Assembly (NCBI GenBank): GCA_030280995.1
Contig: JASXTE010000001.1
Span: 12,557,001 to 12,621,000, forward strand
Length of the DNA stretch: 64,000 nt
DNA from: Hemileia vastatrix
Lineage: Eukaryota > Basidiomycota > Pucciniomycetes > Pucciniales > Zaghouaniaceae
Direction: 5' to 3'
The notes under the pieces are model-generated. The model did not search any database, was not told where the DNA came from, and worked only from the letters and a program-made list of their open reading frames with translations. Below are positions 20,728 through 33,166 of the stretch, in pieces. Every line of letters begins with the position of its first letter. Position 1 is the stretch's first letter. The position numbers and the translations under genes were made by a program.

Positions 20728-22446
20728 TTCAACATTTTAGTAGTGATGAAAAATATTTTATACAAAAATTTATAAAGATATATATATAGGGTACCATTAG
20801 AAATTTTTCAACCTCAGGGAATCAAAAATAAAATCTATTTCATAAAATGAAAACCTTATAAAAACTTATATTACTCTCATTTAAATAATGTTTCACTGAA
20901 ACAACTTTTTATTGTCTTTCTTTATATTTTCAAAGGAACACAGATTCTAACATCTCAACACCATAAATAACAACTTTTCAACAGGTCTTTTTCATTATAA
21001 AGTAGAGATTTAATCTTAATTAATTTCTAAATCCTATTTTACTTAAAGGGACAGAGTTTTCGTAGGTTTATCCAACTCCCCTAGATTCTGCTTAAAGCAG
21101 CACAACTTACTGTAAGTGTCAGCATAGGTATCCCCAGGACTGAGTATTTCTTATTCTTAAAATAAGATAACCTTAATTACATTAAGCTTATATCTTAAAG
21201 ATAAGGTTAAAACACTTATATATATGGTTATAATACATATATATATTATTATTACACTATTATATGACATAAAGTAGTTTAAATAGCTTATCCATAGCCT
21301 AATAATACTTATAAAGGTGTTAAGTGAGTAATAATATAATTATCTTAAGTGATATTAAATAATTATCAACATACATAAGCTTATATGTATACATAAACCT
21401 CATATTCAGTGAAATATGGAGTTATATTATGTATATTTAGGTCTAGAAGTGGGTTTTAACCTCTTAATAGCCTATTAACTTTGTTTTTCTGCTTATTTTA
21501 GGTCATATGGACGTATTCAGTGGACTAAAAATGCCTACAAGAGCATATAAACCTATTTCAGGTGCATATACCCAGTTTAGACAACTTATTCTGCTTCCTT
21601 GGATAGATTTTCACGGATTTATGGGTTGGGAGATCATTATTGGGTTAATATGGATTCTTGGGGATGTTATTGGGGGCTTTGACAGTTAATTTGGTTCCTT
21701 TATATTCTTTGGGTTTCATTATATTCTCTTTTGATGAGTTTTTTTACCTGTTTCTTAATGGTATTTGCTTTTATCTGTTTATTCTATTTATGGTATGGGT
21801 CTGTGGTATCATTAATTATGATGGAGGGTCCTAACTGGAGGTCTGTGTGTTGAATCTGCTTGAAGTGGACGTAATGGGGAAGTGATGGGCCCTCAAATTG
21901 CTGTAATTGCCAGGGATGGAAGTGACATCATCTGGATTGAAGGTCTGTGCACTCCAGTGGATTTTGGTAAAGTAAGGGAGGTTTTGATGGGTTATTAGAC
22001 ATCACTTAATTAATACACATCAATTAAACACTACCACACAGTAATTATCATACATAAATATATTATAAAGCCTCTATAAATTGAAATTATCTTTATAAAA
22101 GCTATAATTAATTTTATTGATCTATTTTCCACCTCTAGCATGCATATAAATCCAAGTATTGTGAGTTTCTATTGAGAATAACTATTTTATTACTCTTCCC
22201 CTGAGGTTTAATCACTAAATAATTTATCAATAAGTAGTAGGACCATTAATAATTACTATTAAATCATACTTAGATACTAGAATACACTGACAATTGGGGG
22301 TCTTTCCTTAATTATTATTGATTATTTAGTATAAGCCTAAGGACATGATTTTTACTCTAGTATATCTCAAAAAAACAAAATATTTGGGTCTGCTGCACAT
22401 TAGTGGGTCATCATAACTCAGTGATTTCAGAAAAGAATCCTTTTAA
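20728..22446. other. No recognisable gene; possible upstream part of Gypsy-B
   Basis: AT-rich. About 21045-21095 contains AAAGGGACAGAG...CCAACTCCCCTAG, resembling the 3' end of the LTR-like repeats at 46725 and 60755. This stretch continues at 31704, after the Gypsy-2 insertion, toward the Gypsy-B gag, so it may include a Gypsy-B 5' LTR; I could not define ends. Confidence 0.3.
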
Positions 22447-22451
22447 TAATT

Positions 22452-23223
22452 TGTCACCGGACAACCTACGCACAAGGTCGAGGATGTTCCTGAAAGTGAG
22501 ATGAGGGATTTAGAAACTTCTTCGAAGCACAGAGGAATGATTCGAGGAAATGATTCGAAGGTCACTCGAAGTAATAGCTACAGGTTCGAGGTTTGTTCGA
22601 GAAGAATTATAGACTAGTTTCAAAGTTAATAGTAATTCTTAAAATCTCACGAAGGGTTGGAAACTCAATAAACAAAGATTTAGGATTTAGAAATGAATAT
22701 TGAGAAAATAAAAGAAAGATACAATAACTATGATTTAACTTTTAAGGATTTACAACTATTAATGTAAATACAATTTTATAATTTAATCCTAAGGAATATC
22801 GAACCAAATACCCAACCCCTTTTATATCCTTTGTTCCTCCTTGCATTGACCTCCCTTCCATCGCAGCATTCCCATTCCATTGACCATTACTAACATACAC
22901 TTAGACCCTCTTCGCTAAATATCCGTCCATGCTCAATTTACCCCTTTTTAATTAATTAACAAAACTTTAATGAAAACTACTACTGTACTATTTTGTTGAA
23001 CCTAGCGCTCTGCGTCACTTATTGAAAAGGACTAATGTATACTATTGGGAAATTGACTAATTTAGATTTAGAGTTTAGGCTAGCGCAGTTAAATAGTAAG
23101 TACACAAAGGAAAATCGCAGTTGCTATGAAGAATTGCTTTCTGCGCTTCGAGTATAGATTTAGGAGTCGATATTATTTATTTAATGAGTTGATTTTGCCT
23201 TGAGTGTTACGTGGCGCGTGACA
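22452..23223 (-). repeat. Gypsy-2 3' LTR
   Basis: On the plus strand begins TGTCACCGG and ends GCGCGTGACA. Nearly identical to 30927-31698. Confidence 0.93.
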
Positions 23224-23233
23224 GATGCCCGGG

Positions 23234-23241
23234 TATAAAAA
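23234..23241 (+). promoter_or_regulatory. TATA box of the antisense gene, Gypsy-2
   Basis: TATAAAAA just after CCCGGG, 11 bp from the LTR border and 101 nt before the ATG at 23335. Confidence 0.55.
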
Positions 23242-23334
23242 TTGCGAACTCCGTTGAGCTTGAGCCATCTTCCCACACTAGTTTCCCTTTTTCTAATAAT
23301 TTTTTCCCTCACTTCTTAATTACTCTTTTTTATA

Positions 23335-24262
23335 ATGAACTGCCCCACTCCCACACCTACGCCTCCACACCCTAAAGCGGATGGGGGAATGATCACACGA
23401 CAGTTTTCACAGACTTGCACGGCTTGTGAAAGCATGGAGTATTTCTGTGTCGAAAGTACGGCGACTCGAGGCCCTCGCCAGAAATGCGAGTTTTGCCGTT
23501 GGCGGCGAGTGGCTTGGGATGCGTTGAAGAAGAACGCGGAAATCGAAAAACGATTTACCAAGACTAAGTTTTGGGTAATTCCTAAAACCAAAGAGGTGGT
23601 CGAAGACATTTGGGATGTCTCGATCAAAGATGAAAAATTGGTGGGGGAAAATGATAAGGAATTAAACAATGAGATCTCAACCTGGGTAACCCAGCCCACG
23701 AGTTTGAAGCGAGGTGTCAAGGAAGAGGTCTACGAGTTGGTGGAGGAAGATGAAGATGAAGTCCCTGTTCCAGAGTGGGAACCCAAGAAACGACGGGTGG
23801 TCATCAAGGACGACAAGGAAGAGAGAGAGGTAGAGGTCGAAGTGGTGCCAAGGTTATTTTTAGAGCCTGACCCCATCTTTGAGGTAAGTTTTAATTGTTT
23901 ATTTTAAGGATGAAGTTACTGATGAGTTTTTGTTTTAGACATCGAATAACCTTGAAGAGCCGATCGGGGAGCCTGCGCCGATTATACCAACTGAGGCAAA
24001 CCCTCCGGCCACGGAAGTAGTTGAAGAGCCCGAAGACACCCTGGACCAGGTGTGGTCGAAGAAACCTCATCAAGGTCGACAAGTAAGGTTCGCGGAAGAA
24101 CTATGTGGGGAGGTCGACACAATTATTGACACTGCTTCCTTCGACGTGGCAGAGGAGCTCATGGAGATGGGAGAGGTCGTTCCAGTAGAAGAGGAGGAGG
24201 TATTTGAGAAATGCAGGAAGGAGATAAGGGTAGTTTTGGAGAAAATGAAAAGATTGGTTTGA
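23335..24262 (+). CDS. Antisense Zn2Cys6-like protein of Gypsy-2, two exons
   Basis: Exon 1 23335-23883 (183 codons), intron 23884-23938 (GTAAGT...TTTTAG, 55 bp), exon 2 23939-24262 (stop TGA). Predicted 290 residues, acidic. Residues 28-61 hold C-x2-C-x6-C-x12-C-x2-C-x6-W: the fungal binuclear zinc-cluster spacing with the sixth cysteine changed to tryptophan; Gypsy-1 and -3 keep that cysteine. Then PKTKEVVEDIWDVSI, acidic repeats, a basic PKKRRVVIK segment that could be a nuclear signal, and in exon 2 DQVWSKKP, DTASFDVAEELMEMGE and a helical end KCRKEIRVVLEKMKRLV. Transcribed opposite to gag-pol and ending into the low-complexity spacer. Function unknown; a DNA-binding or regulatory role is inference from the cysteine pattern only. 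Confidence 0.75.
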
Positions 24263-24610
24263 GAGAAATTAAAAGAAAAGATTTGAAATGAAAAGGAGAT
24301 GTAAAGAAGTAGAAAAAAATTGTATTTTAGTTTTATTTTATTTTATTTCATTTTTTTTATTGTAGGTGAATATCATTAATTTTATAAGATTTGAGAGAGA
24401 GAGAAAAAGAAAAAAAAAGTTTTTAAAATAAAAATTTTAGAATTTGAAAGAAGAAATTTAAAGAAAGAAAAAAGGTTGTTTAATTGAAAGAAGTTTTATA
24501 GTTTTTAAAAGGAAATTTTTATGTAAGAAAAGAAAGAGAACAAAAAAGAAACGGTTTTGTGATTGAGATGAGTTTGTTAAATTGAGGATTTAATGAAAGA
24601 AAAATATATG

Positions 24611-24641
<31 letters not shown>

Positions 24642-25240
24642 AATTTTAGTTGAAAAGAGAGGAAGAAGAAAGAAAAGAAAGAAAAAAAACAGAATTTAGA
24701 ATTTAAGAGAATTTGAAAAGAAGAATTATTTGTTTTGAAGAATTATTATAGGGAGATTTAGAGGTTGAAGTTAAGTTCGAGGAAATGGTTGTGTCGTACA
24801 AGATTTGATGATTCGAAGGAAAGAAAGTTTTTAAAAGAGAGAATAAATTTGTGGAAGAGAAATTTTTGAAGAGAATTTTAAATTTAAGAAAAGAATGTAT
24901 TTAAAGAATTGAAAAAGAAAAGAAAGAAAATATTTAGAGAGATTTAAGAGTTTTTTATTTTATTTTATTATTTATGTTTATTCTATTTATTTTATTTTAT
25001 TTTATTTTACTTTATTCTTTATATTTATTCTATTTATTTTATTTTATTTTATTTTATTTTATTTTATATTAATTTTAATTTTGATTTTATTTTTAGTTGG
25101 TTTTGGAGGAAATTTTATAGAAGGAGAAGAAAGAAAAAAAAAGAAGAGAGAAAAAAGAAAACAAGGCTAAGAAATTTAAGAGGTGTTTTAGATTTTAAAG
25201 AAAGAAAGAAAAAGAAAAGAAAATTTTAAATAAAGAAATT
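24263..25240. repeat. Low-complexity spacer, Gypsy-2
   Basis: A/G-rich on the plus strand (T/C-rich in the element's sense direction), with a poly-T run near 24610-24637 and TTTTA microsatellites at about 24955-25075. No gene. Confidence 0.8.
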
Positions 25241-28200
25241 TTAAGGTTTTGGTTTTAAAGGATATTTCAAATGAAAAGATTTTAGGAGTTCAGGGGCTTT
25301 AGAAACATTGATGGCTGGTTCCCAGGATGTTTTGTCTGAGTCATTGAGGAAGCCTTCCCATTCCACGAGGTATTGAAGTTTCCCCTTGCGTATTCTTGAA
25401 TCAAGGATACGACTTATTTCCCACTCTAGATGATCTTCTACTTCGACCGGTTCCGGAGGGGGTTGGTTCTTGCCCAGGTATATTTCTCGAGCCAGTTCCA
25501 GGAGAGATACATGGATAACAGGGTGAATCGCCTGCCATTTAGGAGGTAACTTGAGTTGAAATGCAGTTTTAGAGACTTCAGAGTTGATTTTGAATGGTCC
25601 CAAGCGCTTTTCAGCCAGCTTCTTTGATGGTCTTGTTGTTCGAATGTTTCGTGCGTAAAGCCATACTTTGTCGCCTGGTTTAAAGAAAGGAGAAGATTGT
25701 CGATGTTTGTCGGCCTGTTCCTTGTATCTTCGAATCGCTGATTCCAAATTTGTTTTAAGTTCTTCTTGGAGTCGTGATATAGTTTGAAGATAATTTTCCG
25801 CAGGATGATTACTTCCTACATGGATTGAGTTGAATCGAGGATGTCGTCCATAAATGGTTTCTAAGGGAGATTGTCGTGTCGAAGAATGAGTCGAGTTATT
25901 ATAAGCAAATTCGGCCAATGGTAACCATGTGGTCCAATCTTCTTGTTGGTAACTGACATAAATTCGAAGATATTGTTCGAGGATTTGGTTAACTCTTTCT
26001 GTTTGCCCATCGGTTTCAGGGTGATAGGCCGTGGAGAGATTCCTCGTGATATTGAGTTGTCGACACAGTTGGGTCCAGAATGTGGATACAAACAATGAGC
26101 CTCTATCTGAAATAATATCATTCGGTAAGCCGTGTTTAGAAAATACATATTCTAGAAACAATTTTGACAAATCTTCTGCTGTAGCAGTAGTAGTGGTTTT
26201 AATAAAAATAGACATTTTTGAAAATCTATCTACTATTACTAATATAGCATCAAAATCATTAGAAATAGGAAGTTGAGAAATGAAATCCATCGATAAAGAT
26301 TCCCAAGGTTTAGAGGGAATAGGAAGTGGTTGAAGCAACCCATACTTCCGGTGACGGGGAGCCTTATTCCTATTACATTTGTAACAAGCTTTTATATAGG
26401 CCTTGATTTCCCTGGTCACACCTGGCCAGAAGAAATCCCTCGCTATTAACTGGTAGGTTTTATCAACCCCAAAATGACCAGCTAATGGAGAATCATGTCG
26501 ACTGTTGAAAATCCATAATTTTATCTCATTGTTGTCGGGTATGACTACTCTACCTTCAAAGACTAATAGACCTGATTCAATACTAAATCTTTTGACTCCT
26601 TGCTTCGAGAGTATTTTGTCTTTTAACCCTAAACAATAATCGTCCTTCGACTGAGCTTCGAGGATGTTGGATAGTGGATTTTGAAAAGATTGAATTGTCA
26701 TCGAATTAAGTTGATGAGTCGTTAACATTGATTTGTTGAAGATTGATTGCACATTTGCTGGGTTCTTTTCAGCAAATGCGTCCCCACGCTGTGGGTAAAC
26801 GTTGTCCCGACGTGACAAGATATCTGGGACAATGCAGTTTTTTCCTGGGAGATAGGAAATAGAGAAAGAAAATTCAGACAAAAATTCAGCCCACCTGGGT
26901 TGACACCTGGCTAACACTTTAGAAGACATGAAGTATTTCAAAGCATTATGATCTGTTAAAATTTGAAAAGGACTATCTAGGCTGAGAAGAAAAGAGCACC
27001 ATTTTTTAAGACAATGGATAATAGCTAAAAGCTCTTTGTCATGAATTTCATAATTTAATTCTGCGGCTATGAGTTTGCGTGACTCAAAAGCAACAGGATG
27101 AAACAAATTTGTTTCAGGATTTAATTGGGAGATGACCCCTGCAATAGCATAATCGCTCGCATCTGTCTCAACTATTGTTGAGGCAGAAGGATCAAAATGT
27201 CGAAGAATTGGGGCTGTGGTGAACGCCATTTTTAGTGCTTCAAATTGCTTTTGTGCTGTAGAAGTAAAAACAAAAGGAATATCTTTTCTAAGAAGAGAAG
27301 AAAGATTGGAAATAGTTTTAGAGTAATCTTTAATAAATCTTCTATATAAGTTTGCAAAACCCAAAAATCCTTGGAGTGATTTAATGTTTTTGGGCTGAGG
27401 CCATTCCAGGATTTTCTGGACTTTTTTGTCATCCATGACTAAACCGTCAGTGGACAACGTAAAACCCAAAAAATCAATTGATTTGAGGTGGAATTCGCAT
27501 TTATTATTCTTGGCGTAGAGACCATGATCTCGAAGACAATTTAGGACCTGTCAAACATGATGAATATGTTCATCCAGTGTTTTCAAGAATATTAAAATAT
27601 CATCTAAATAGACGACTACAAATTGTTTAACAACATCTTGAAAGATATCATTAACAAAAGTTTGAAAAGTTGAAGGTGCGTTACATAATCCAAAAGGCAT
27701 AAATAAATATTTAAAACTACCAAATCTAGTGCGCATTGCAGTCAGTGGTTCATGACCTTCCGCAATGCGAATAAGATTGTAAGCGCCTCTAAGATCAATT
27801 TTAGAAAAGAAATTAGCACCATTGAAAAGGGTAAGAAGTAATGACATAGGAGGAACAGGATATGCATTCTTCTTTGTGACTGTGTTGAGCTTTCTATAGT
27901 CAACACACAACCTAAGACTACCGTCCTTCTTTTTTACAAAGAGGACAGGGGAGCCGGTTGGAGATTTACTGGCTCTGATGAAACCTTTGGCTACATTCTC
28001 TGCAATGTAGTCTCGAAGAACTTGAGATTCATCCTTCGATAAAGAATAGACAGGACCTGCCAGAGGTACTGGGCCTATTAACTCTATTTGATAGTCGTAG
28101 GGTCGATGAGGTGGTAACTTATCGGCCTTGCGGATTGAGAAAAGATTGAGGAAATTGTGGTAGATTTCCGGTAGAGTTGATTTGATAACTTCAACGTTGA

Positions 28201-28891
28201 TTTGGTTGTCCTCTTCATCTTCGAGAGAATCTGTCGAGGGGATACCTGTATTGAGAGAGCAGAATTCGATTACTTCGAGGCAATTTAAATCCTCTTCGAG
28301 TGAAGTCATTGAGCTAGAAGGGTTAGCCAATTGCTCATTTAAAGAAGGATCAGATGCTTGCAAGTCATCTGGCAGAGACTTGTCCTCTAGCAGGACGTTG
28401 TCAGGCGGGTTGTTTAACTCCCTATTAACCTGCATTGAAGAATCAGAAATATACTTAGAGCGTGGGGTGATCAATCCCCTAGTCCAATCAATTTCGGGAT
28501 TCCAATGCGTTAAAAAGTCATGGCCAAGAATGGTATTGTCCATCCTTGGGGTGTCCAAGACTGATAATTCCCACTCAAAGGGGGGAAAGTTTGGAAAGTT
28601 GAAAACCCATAAAACTTTCTTACTTACCCAATATTTGGGTTCCTCTGATTTGACCAAATAGATTGGAGTTCGATCGATATCTGTAAATGTTAGTTGAAGC
28701 TTCTCGGCAAAAAATAAACTAACAAAAGAAATTGAAGCTCCAGAGTCTATAATACAACTGAAGGTGATATCCTCCTTAAAAAGAATGAATCTCAAGCGGT
28801 GTAAGGCAACTCCAGTCCTTAAGACATAGAGTTTCTGTGCACTGGGAGAGATAAGATAGTTTGCTTTGCACACAAGTAAACTATCTACTAG
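25241..28891 (-). pseudogene. Gypsy-2 pol (PR-RT-RNaseH-IN-chromodomain), one stop
   Basis: Read on the minus strand from the frameshift site (28891) to TAA (25243-25241): 3651 nt, about 1216 residues, the same length as in Gypsy-3. Order: protease (IDSGASISFVS), reverse transcriptase (KKKDGSLRLCVDYRKLN; YLDDILIF), RNase H (ETDASDYAIAG; NYEIHDKELLAII), integrase zinc finger (H...H, then CYKCNRNK), integrase core with D, D and E in MDFISQLP, SDRGSLF and [12 protein letters not shown], and the chromodomain (WEISRILDS, YLVEWEGF, SWEP). The only stop I find is TGA at 27553-27551, a CGA codon in Gypsy-3. Otherwise it looks competent. Confidence 0.9.
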
Positions 28892-28897
28892 TTTTTT
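28855..28897 (-). promoter_or_regulatory. -1 frameshift signal, Gypsy-2
   Basis: On the minus strand A AAA AAC (28897-28891), TAG stop (28890-28888), then hairpin GATAGTTT/AAACTATC spanning 28885-28855. Same layout as in Gypsy-1 and -3. Confidence 0.8.
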
Positions 28898-30855
28898 GAC
28901 TTCGAACTAGTACCTTCTCTTTCCTTCAATTTTACACAGTCTTCCAACTTGTGCTTACCCCCACAATAAATAAATAACCCATTATCTGCTTGTCTCTTCC
29001 TCTCAGCTTCTTTAAGTTCCCCTTTAGGATCCAGTACTTTGCTTATATCGCCTGGGGTTGAGCCTTTTGGTCCAGGTTTATCTTTTCCCTTATTGGGTTT
29101 GGATTGAGTCGAGGAGGATTGATTTGGTCATGGGTGTGAAGAAGGTCCCGATTTAAAATTTAGGCCTTGAGATTTGTTGGCATATCGACGATGTTGAAGT
29201 CGTCCTTGATAAAGGCCGTCAAGTTTGAGGGTTTGATCCATTAAATCAGTTAAGGTAGTCATCTTCTGACCGTGAAGATTTAATTGATCTAGAATCCTCG
29301 AAGGAAGTCCTTTCTTGAAATGATACTTAAGGGCAGCATCATTCCAACCTACTTGAGTTTGGAGTGCTCTGAAGTTCGAGATATATTCAGAAGCTTTACC
29401 ATTATCACTCATGCGAAGAAAATCAAGTTGAATTTCCGCGTTGTCCGTTTCATTAGGGTCCCCAAACAACGTAAAAATTTGGTCCTCAAACTTTTCCCAA
29501 TTATTGATAAGTAAGTGGGTTTCTGTCGAAGAAAGCATGAGTAGATAAGGTTTGAACCATCTTGCTGCTTTCCCGTCTAGGAATGAAGAAGCGTAAACAA
29601 CCTTTGATCGGTTGATGTTAAAGGTTCGAGGGTCATTACGGAACAGTAGCTTGCAGGTTTGCAAGAAGGGTCGCAATCTGTCGGGGTGATCTCCGTCGAA
29701 TTTGTCAAGAGATTTCATGGAAGGAGTTTTGAACTTAGATCCCTCTGAAGACGTTGGATTCGAAAGGGTTTTCATGAAAAGTCTCATGAAATCTTCCAGA
29801 GAGTTAGATGGTCCAGGTTCGGAGGATTGGCCAGAACGGTGATTGGCAGGGGAGGATGGTGCCTCGTGCATTGTATCCTCTCCTTCTTCTTCATCACTAG
29901 AATCCTCAAAATCTTGTGGGATGTCTTCTACAGATTGAACTGAATGTTGCCGCTCCCTAAGGTCGAGTGGTTCCAAAGAGTGAGTGTGTCACGCGCCACG
30001 TGACACTCGAGGCCAAATTAACTGAATAAATCAATAATATCGAGTCCTAAATCTATACTCGAAGCGCAGAAAGCAATTCTCCATAGCAACTGTGATTTTC
30101 CTTTGTGTACTTACTATTTAACTGCGCTAGCCTAAACTCTAAATCTAAATTAGTCAATCTCCCAATAGGGTACCTTAGTCTTTTTCAATAAGTGACGCAC
30201 AGCGCTAGGATCAATGAAATAGTATAGTAGTAGTTTTTTTCATTAAAGTTTTGTTAATTAATTAAAAGGGGTAAATTGAGCATGGACGGATATTTAGTGG
30301 AGAGGGTCTAAGTGTATGTTAGTAATGGTCAATGGAATGGGAATGCTGCGATGGAAGGGAGGTCAATGCAAGGAGGAACAAAGGATATAAAAGGAGTTGG
30401 GTATTTGGTTCGATATTCCTTAGAATTAAATTATAATATCCTATTTACATTAATAGTGGTAAATCCTTAAAAGTTAAATCATTGTTATTGTATCTTTCTT
30501 TTACCTTCTCAATATTCATTTCTAAATCCTAAATCTTTGATTATTGAGTTTCCAACCCTTCGTGAGATTTTAAGAATTATTATTACCTTGGAAATAGTTT
30601 ATAATTCTTCTCAAACGAACCTCGAACCTATAGCTATTACTTCGAGTGACCTTCGAATCATTTCCTCGAATCATTCCTGTGTGCTTTGAAGAAGTTTCTA
30701 AAAATCCCTCATCTCACTTACAGGAACATCCTCAACCTTGTGCGTAGGTCGTCCGGTGACAGAGTGCGAGAAACAGACCTTGTGGCTGTTGGCCTGCCTC
30801 TAGCGCGAGCTCTAGTAGTAGCGCCCGTAGGACGAGTGCGTTGAACAGGTGCCAT
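28888..30855 (-). pseudogene. Gypsy-2 gag, split by a solo LTR
   Basis: ATG complement at 30853-30855, stop TAG complement at 28888-28890. Excluding the solo LTR and one TSD copy, the coding length is 1188 nt (395 codons plus stop). Gag core contains FKTPSMKSLDKFDGDHPDRL and FLRMSDNGKASEYISNFRAL. Broken by TGA at 29130-29128, where Gypsy-3 has CAA, and by the LTR insertion after codon region THS. The zinc knuckle has lost its first cysteine (LFIYCGGKHKLEDC). Confidence 0.85.
29987..30761 (+). mobile_element. Solo LTR of the same Gypsy family inside Gypsy-2 gag
   Basis: 775 bp, plus orientation, TGTCACGCG...CCGGTGACA, flanked by TSD GAGTG (29982-29986 and 30762-30766). Opposite in orientation to its host copy. 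The internal region has been lost by LTR-LTR recombination, the usual origin of solo LTRs. Confidence 0.92.
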
Positions 30856-30911
30856 TTAAAATTTTAGAAACACCTAAAAGGACATAGTAGTGCAAAGAAT
30901 GAGAACTACAG

Positions 30912-30925
30912 AGAATTAAATTATA
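30912..30925 (-). other. Gypsy-2 self-priming primer-binding site
   Basis: On the minus strand TATAATTTAATTCT, one base from the 5' LTR border (30927). It is a perfect 14-nt complement of the word at 31252-31265 inside the 5' LTR. Confidence 0.65.
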
Positions 30926-30926
30926 A

Positions 30927-31698
30927 TGTCACCAGACAACCTACGCACAAGGTCGAGGATGTTCCTGAAAGTGAGATGAGGGATTTAGAAACTTCTTCGA
31001 AGCACAGAGGAATGATTCGAGGAAATGATTCGAAGGTCACTCGAAGTAATAGCTACAGGTTCGAGGTTCGTTTGAGAAGAATTATAGACTAGTTTCAAAG
31101 GTAATAGTAATTCTTAAAATCTCACGAAGGGTTGGAAACTCAATAATCAAAGATTTAGGATTTAGAAATGAATATTGCGAAAATAAAAGAAAGATACAAT
31201 AACAATGATTTAACTTTTAAGGATTTACCACTTTTAATGTAAATACAATTTTATAATTTAATTCTAAGGAATATCGAACCAAATACCCAACCCCTTTTAT
31301 ATCCTTTGTTCCTCCTCGCATTGACCTCCCTTCCATCGCAGCATTCCCATTCCATTGACCATTACTAACATACACTTAGACCCTCTTCGCTAAATATCCG
31401 TCCATGCTCAATTTACCCCTTTTTAATTAATTAATAAAACTTTAATGAAAACTACTACTGTACTATTTTGTTGAACCTAGCGCTGTGCGTCGCTTATTGA
31501 AAAGGACTAATGTATACTATTGGGAAATTGACTAATTTAGATTTAGAGTTTAGGCTAGCGCAGTTAAATAGTAAGTACACAAAGGAAAATCGCAGTTGCT
31601 ATGGAGAATTGCTTTCTGCGCTTCGAGTATAGATTTAGGACTAGATATTATTGATTTAATGAGTTGATTTCGCCTCAAGTGTCACATGGCACGTGACA
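30927..31698 (-). repeat. Gypsy-2 5' LTR with TATA box
   Basis: TATAAAAG on the minus strand at 31301-31294; predicted RNA start word AGAATTAAATTATA at 31265-31252, 36 nt downstream. The LTR ends next to TSD TAATT (31699-31703). Confidence 0.92.
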
Positions 31699-31703
31699 TA
31701 ATT

Positions 31704-32053
31704 GTAATAATTTTTTATAATAAAAATTAGGTATTTACGGTAGTAACTGTACCCAATATAAACCCAATTTCACTTGGTATTTGGTCACCAATATGACACC
31801 CAATTTAATTTGTATTTGGCTAAAGCTTGGTAAGCTAACTATTCACCCTTATAAAGTTCTAGTTAAACTTATTATATTATTTTTAACAGATTTTTTAGAA
31901 TTTTTCTTATATTTTATTTAAATAAATAAAGATATAAATTCAGGATAAACTCCAGTGCCTTTATTAGTAATTGTATTGCTAATAATTTTTGTCTACTAAT
32001 TACCATATAGGTTTTCCCTTTTATAGATGTAAAAAATTGTTATTCATGTCACA
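31704..32053. other. Upstream region of Gypsy-B, no gene
   Basis: AT-rich; continues 22446 across Gypsy-2. May be leader or LTR of Gypsy-B. I see no primer site that I can support. Confidence 0.3.
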
Positions 32054-33166
32054 ATGAGTGCTCAAGATGACAATGTAAGTGAAAAACCTGCTTATAACAC
32101 CAGGTCTAAAGCTAAAAACATTGCTCCAGGACATCACCATGGAGGGTCAATCATACCCACAACCAGAGTCAATGAGCATAGAAGAAAAGGATGCCCTCTT
32201 AAAAAATATAACAATAAAAAAGACTTCACCTCCTCTGCAGGATCAACTTTCCAATCTGGCAAAGCAGGTTCTGAAACAGGAGGAATCAAAGTCTTTCATG
32301 CTAAAGGAGGTAGAGCAGTTGAAAAACAACTGCAAGGTGGGTTTCCAACAGATGAATCAAACCTTGGAAGAGTTAAAGGTAGGGCAGCCAAGCCAACAAC
32401 CCCCTACCCAAGGAGGGTCACATCATTCCCAGGAAAAAATCCTGGTAGAGAAATGGAAGTGGGATTGGTTCCACCAGCAATGGTCCAGCCACAACTGCAA
32501 CAGGGATCCTCCTCCTCATCAGACTTCCTCAGCTCACCCCTACAAAGGAAAGCAAAAATGCAAAAAATCAGGGCTGGCATCTATCCCGTGGTAAGTAGAT
32601 TACCCTCTCAGATTGAACACAGTACTGATGATTACAATATAGGTAATATTATTGATGTTAAATCTGTACAGAGAATTGAGGAGGACTTGAGAAAATAAGG
32701 TTTTGATGTAGAGACACCTGAATTATCTTTTGTCAATAACAACAGTACTATTTATAATAATAATACATTCAAACCTCAGTTTCAACCACTTACTAGTGAG
32801 ATGAGAAGTTCACAAAACAGTGAAAAAATTGAGAAGGAAGACATGGGGTATTTTAATAATAACCCAACTGTCCATAGAACTGTTTCAGCATTATGGAATA
32901 GAATGACTGATTGTGAGGAACAGACAGTTAAGCTCACAAGTGATACAATTTTGTCCTTAACATTGAATAATCTCAACTGGCAACATGAAATAAAGAATTA
33001 GAGAATGAACATCTGTCTCTAACTCTTAAGTATGATTCTTTGAGTAATAAATATAGTGAACTTTCAAACAAACTCTGTGAGTTAGAAAAAATTTATGAAG
33101 CACATTTATTGAAAACTGAATCAAGAACTAAGTTATCTTTTGACCAGACAAATAAGAATGTCTCTG
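32054..33166 (+). pseudogene. Gypsy-B gag, N-terminal part
   Basis: ATG 32054 opens MSAQDDNVSEKPAYNTRSKA; YNTRSK-like starts are usual in one lineage of basidiomycete Gypsy Gags. The frame then shifts by one near 32100-32130 to a long charged, coiled-coil-like segment (SIEEKDALLKNI, QLSNLAKQVLKQEESKSFMLKEVEQLKNN) up to 32594, and returns to the first frame (SRLPSQIEHSTDDYN). A stop at 32696, then further coding to ENEHLSLTL and KLSFDQTNKNVS at the Gypsy-3 insertion (33166). Coding resumes at 41563 without loss of frame. Confidence 0.65.

Larger units (their letters stand above)
22452..31698 (-). mobile_element. Gypsy-2: near-complete Ty3/Gypsy chromovirus (minus strand)
   Basis: LTRs 22452-23223 (3') and 30927-31698 (5'), each 772 bp, TSD TAATT at 22447-22451 and 31699-31703. 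The least damaged copy: Pol has one stop (27551), and the antisense gene is open through both exons. Gag has a nonsense codon and a solo-LTR insertion (29987-30761). Confidence 0.93.
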
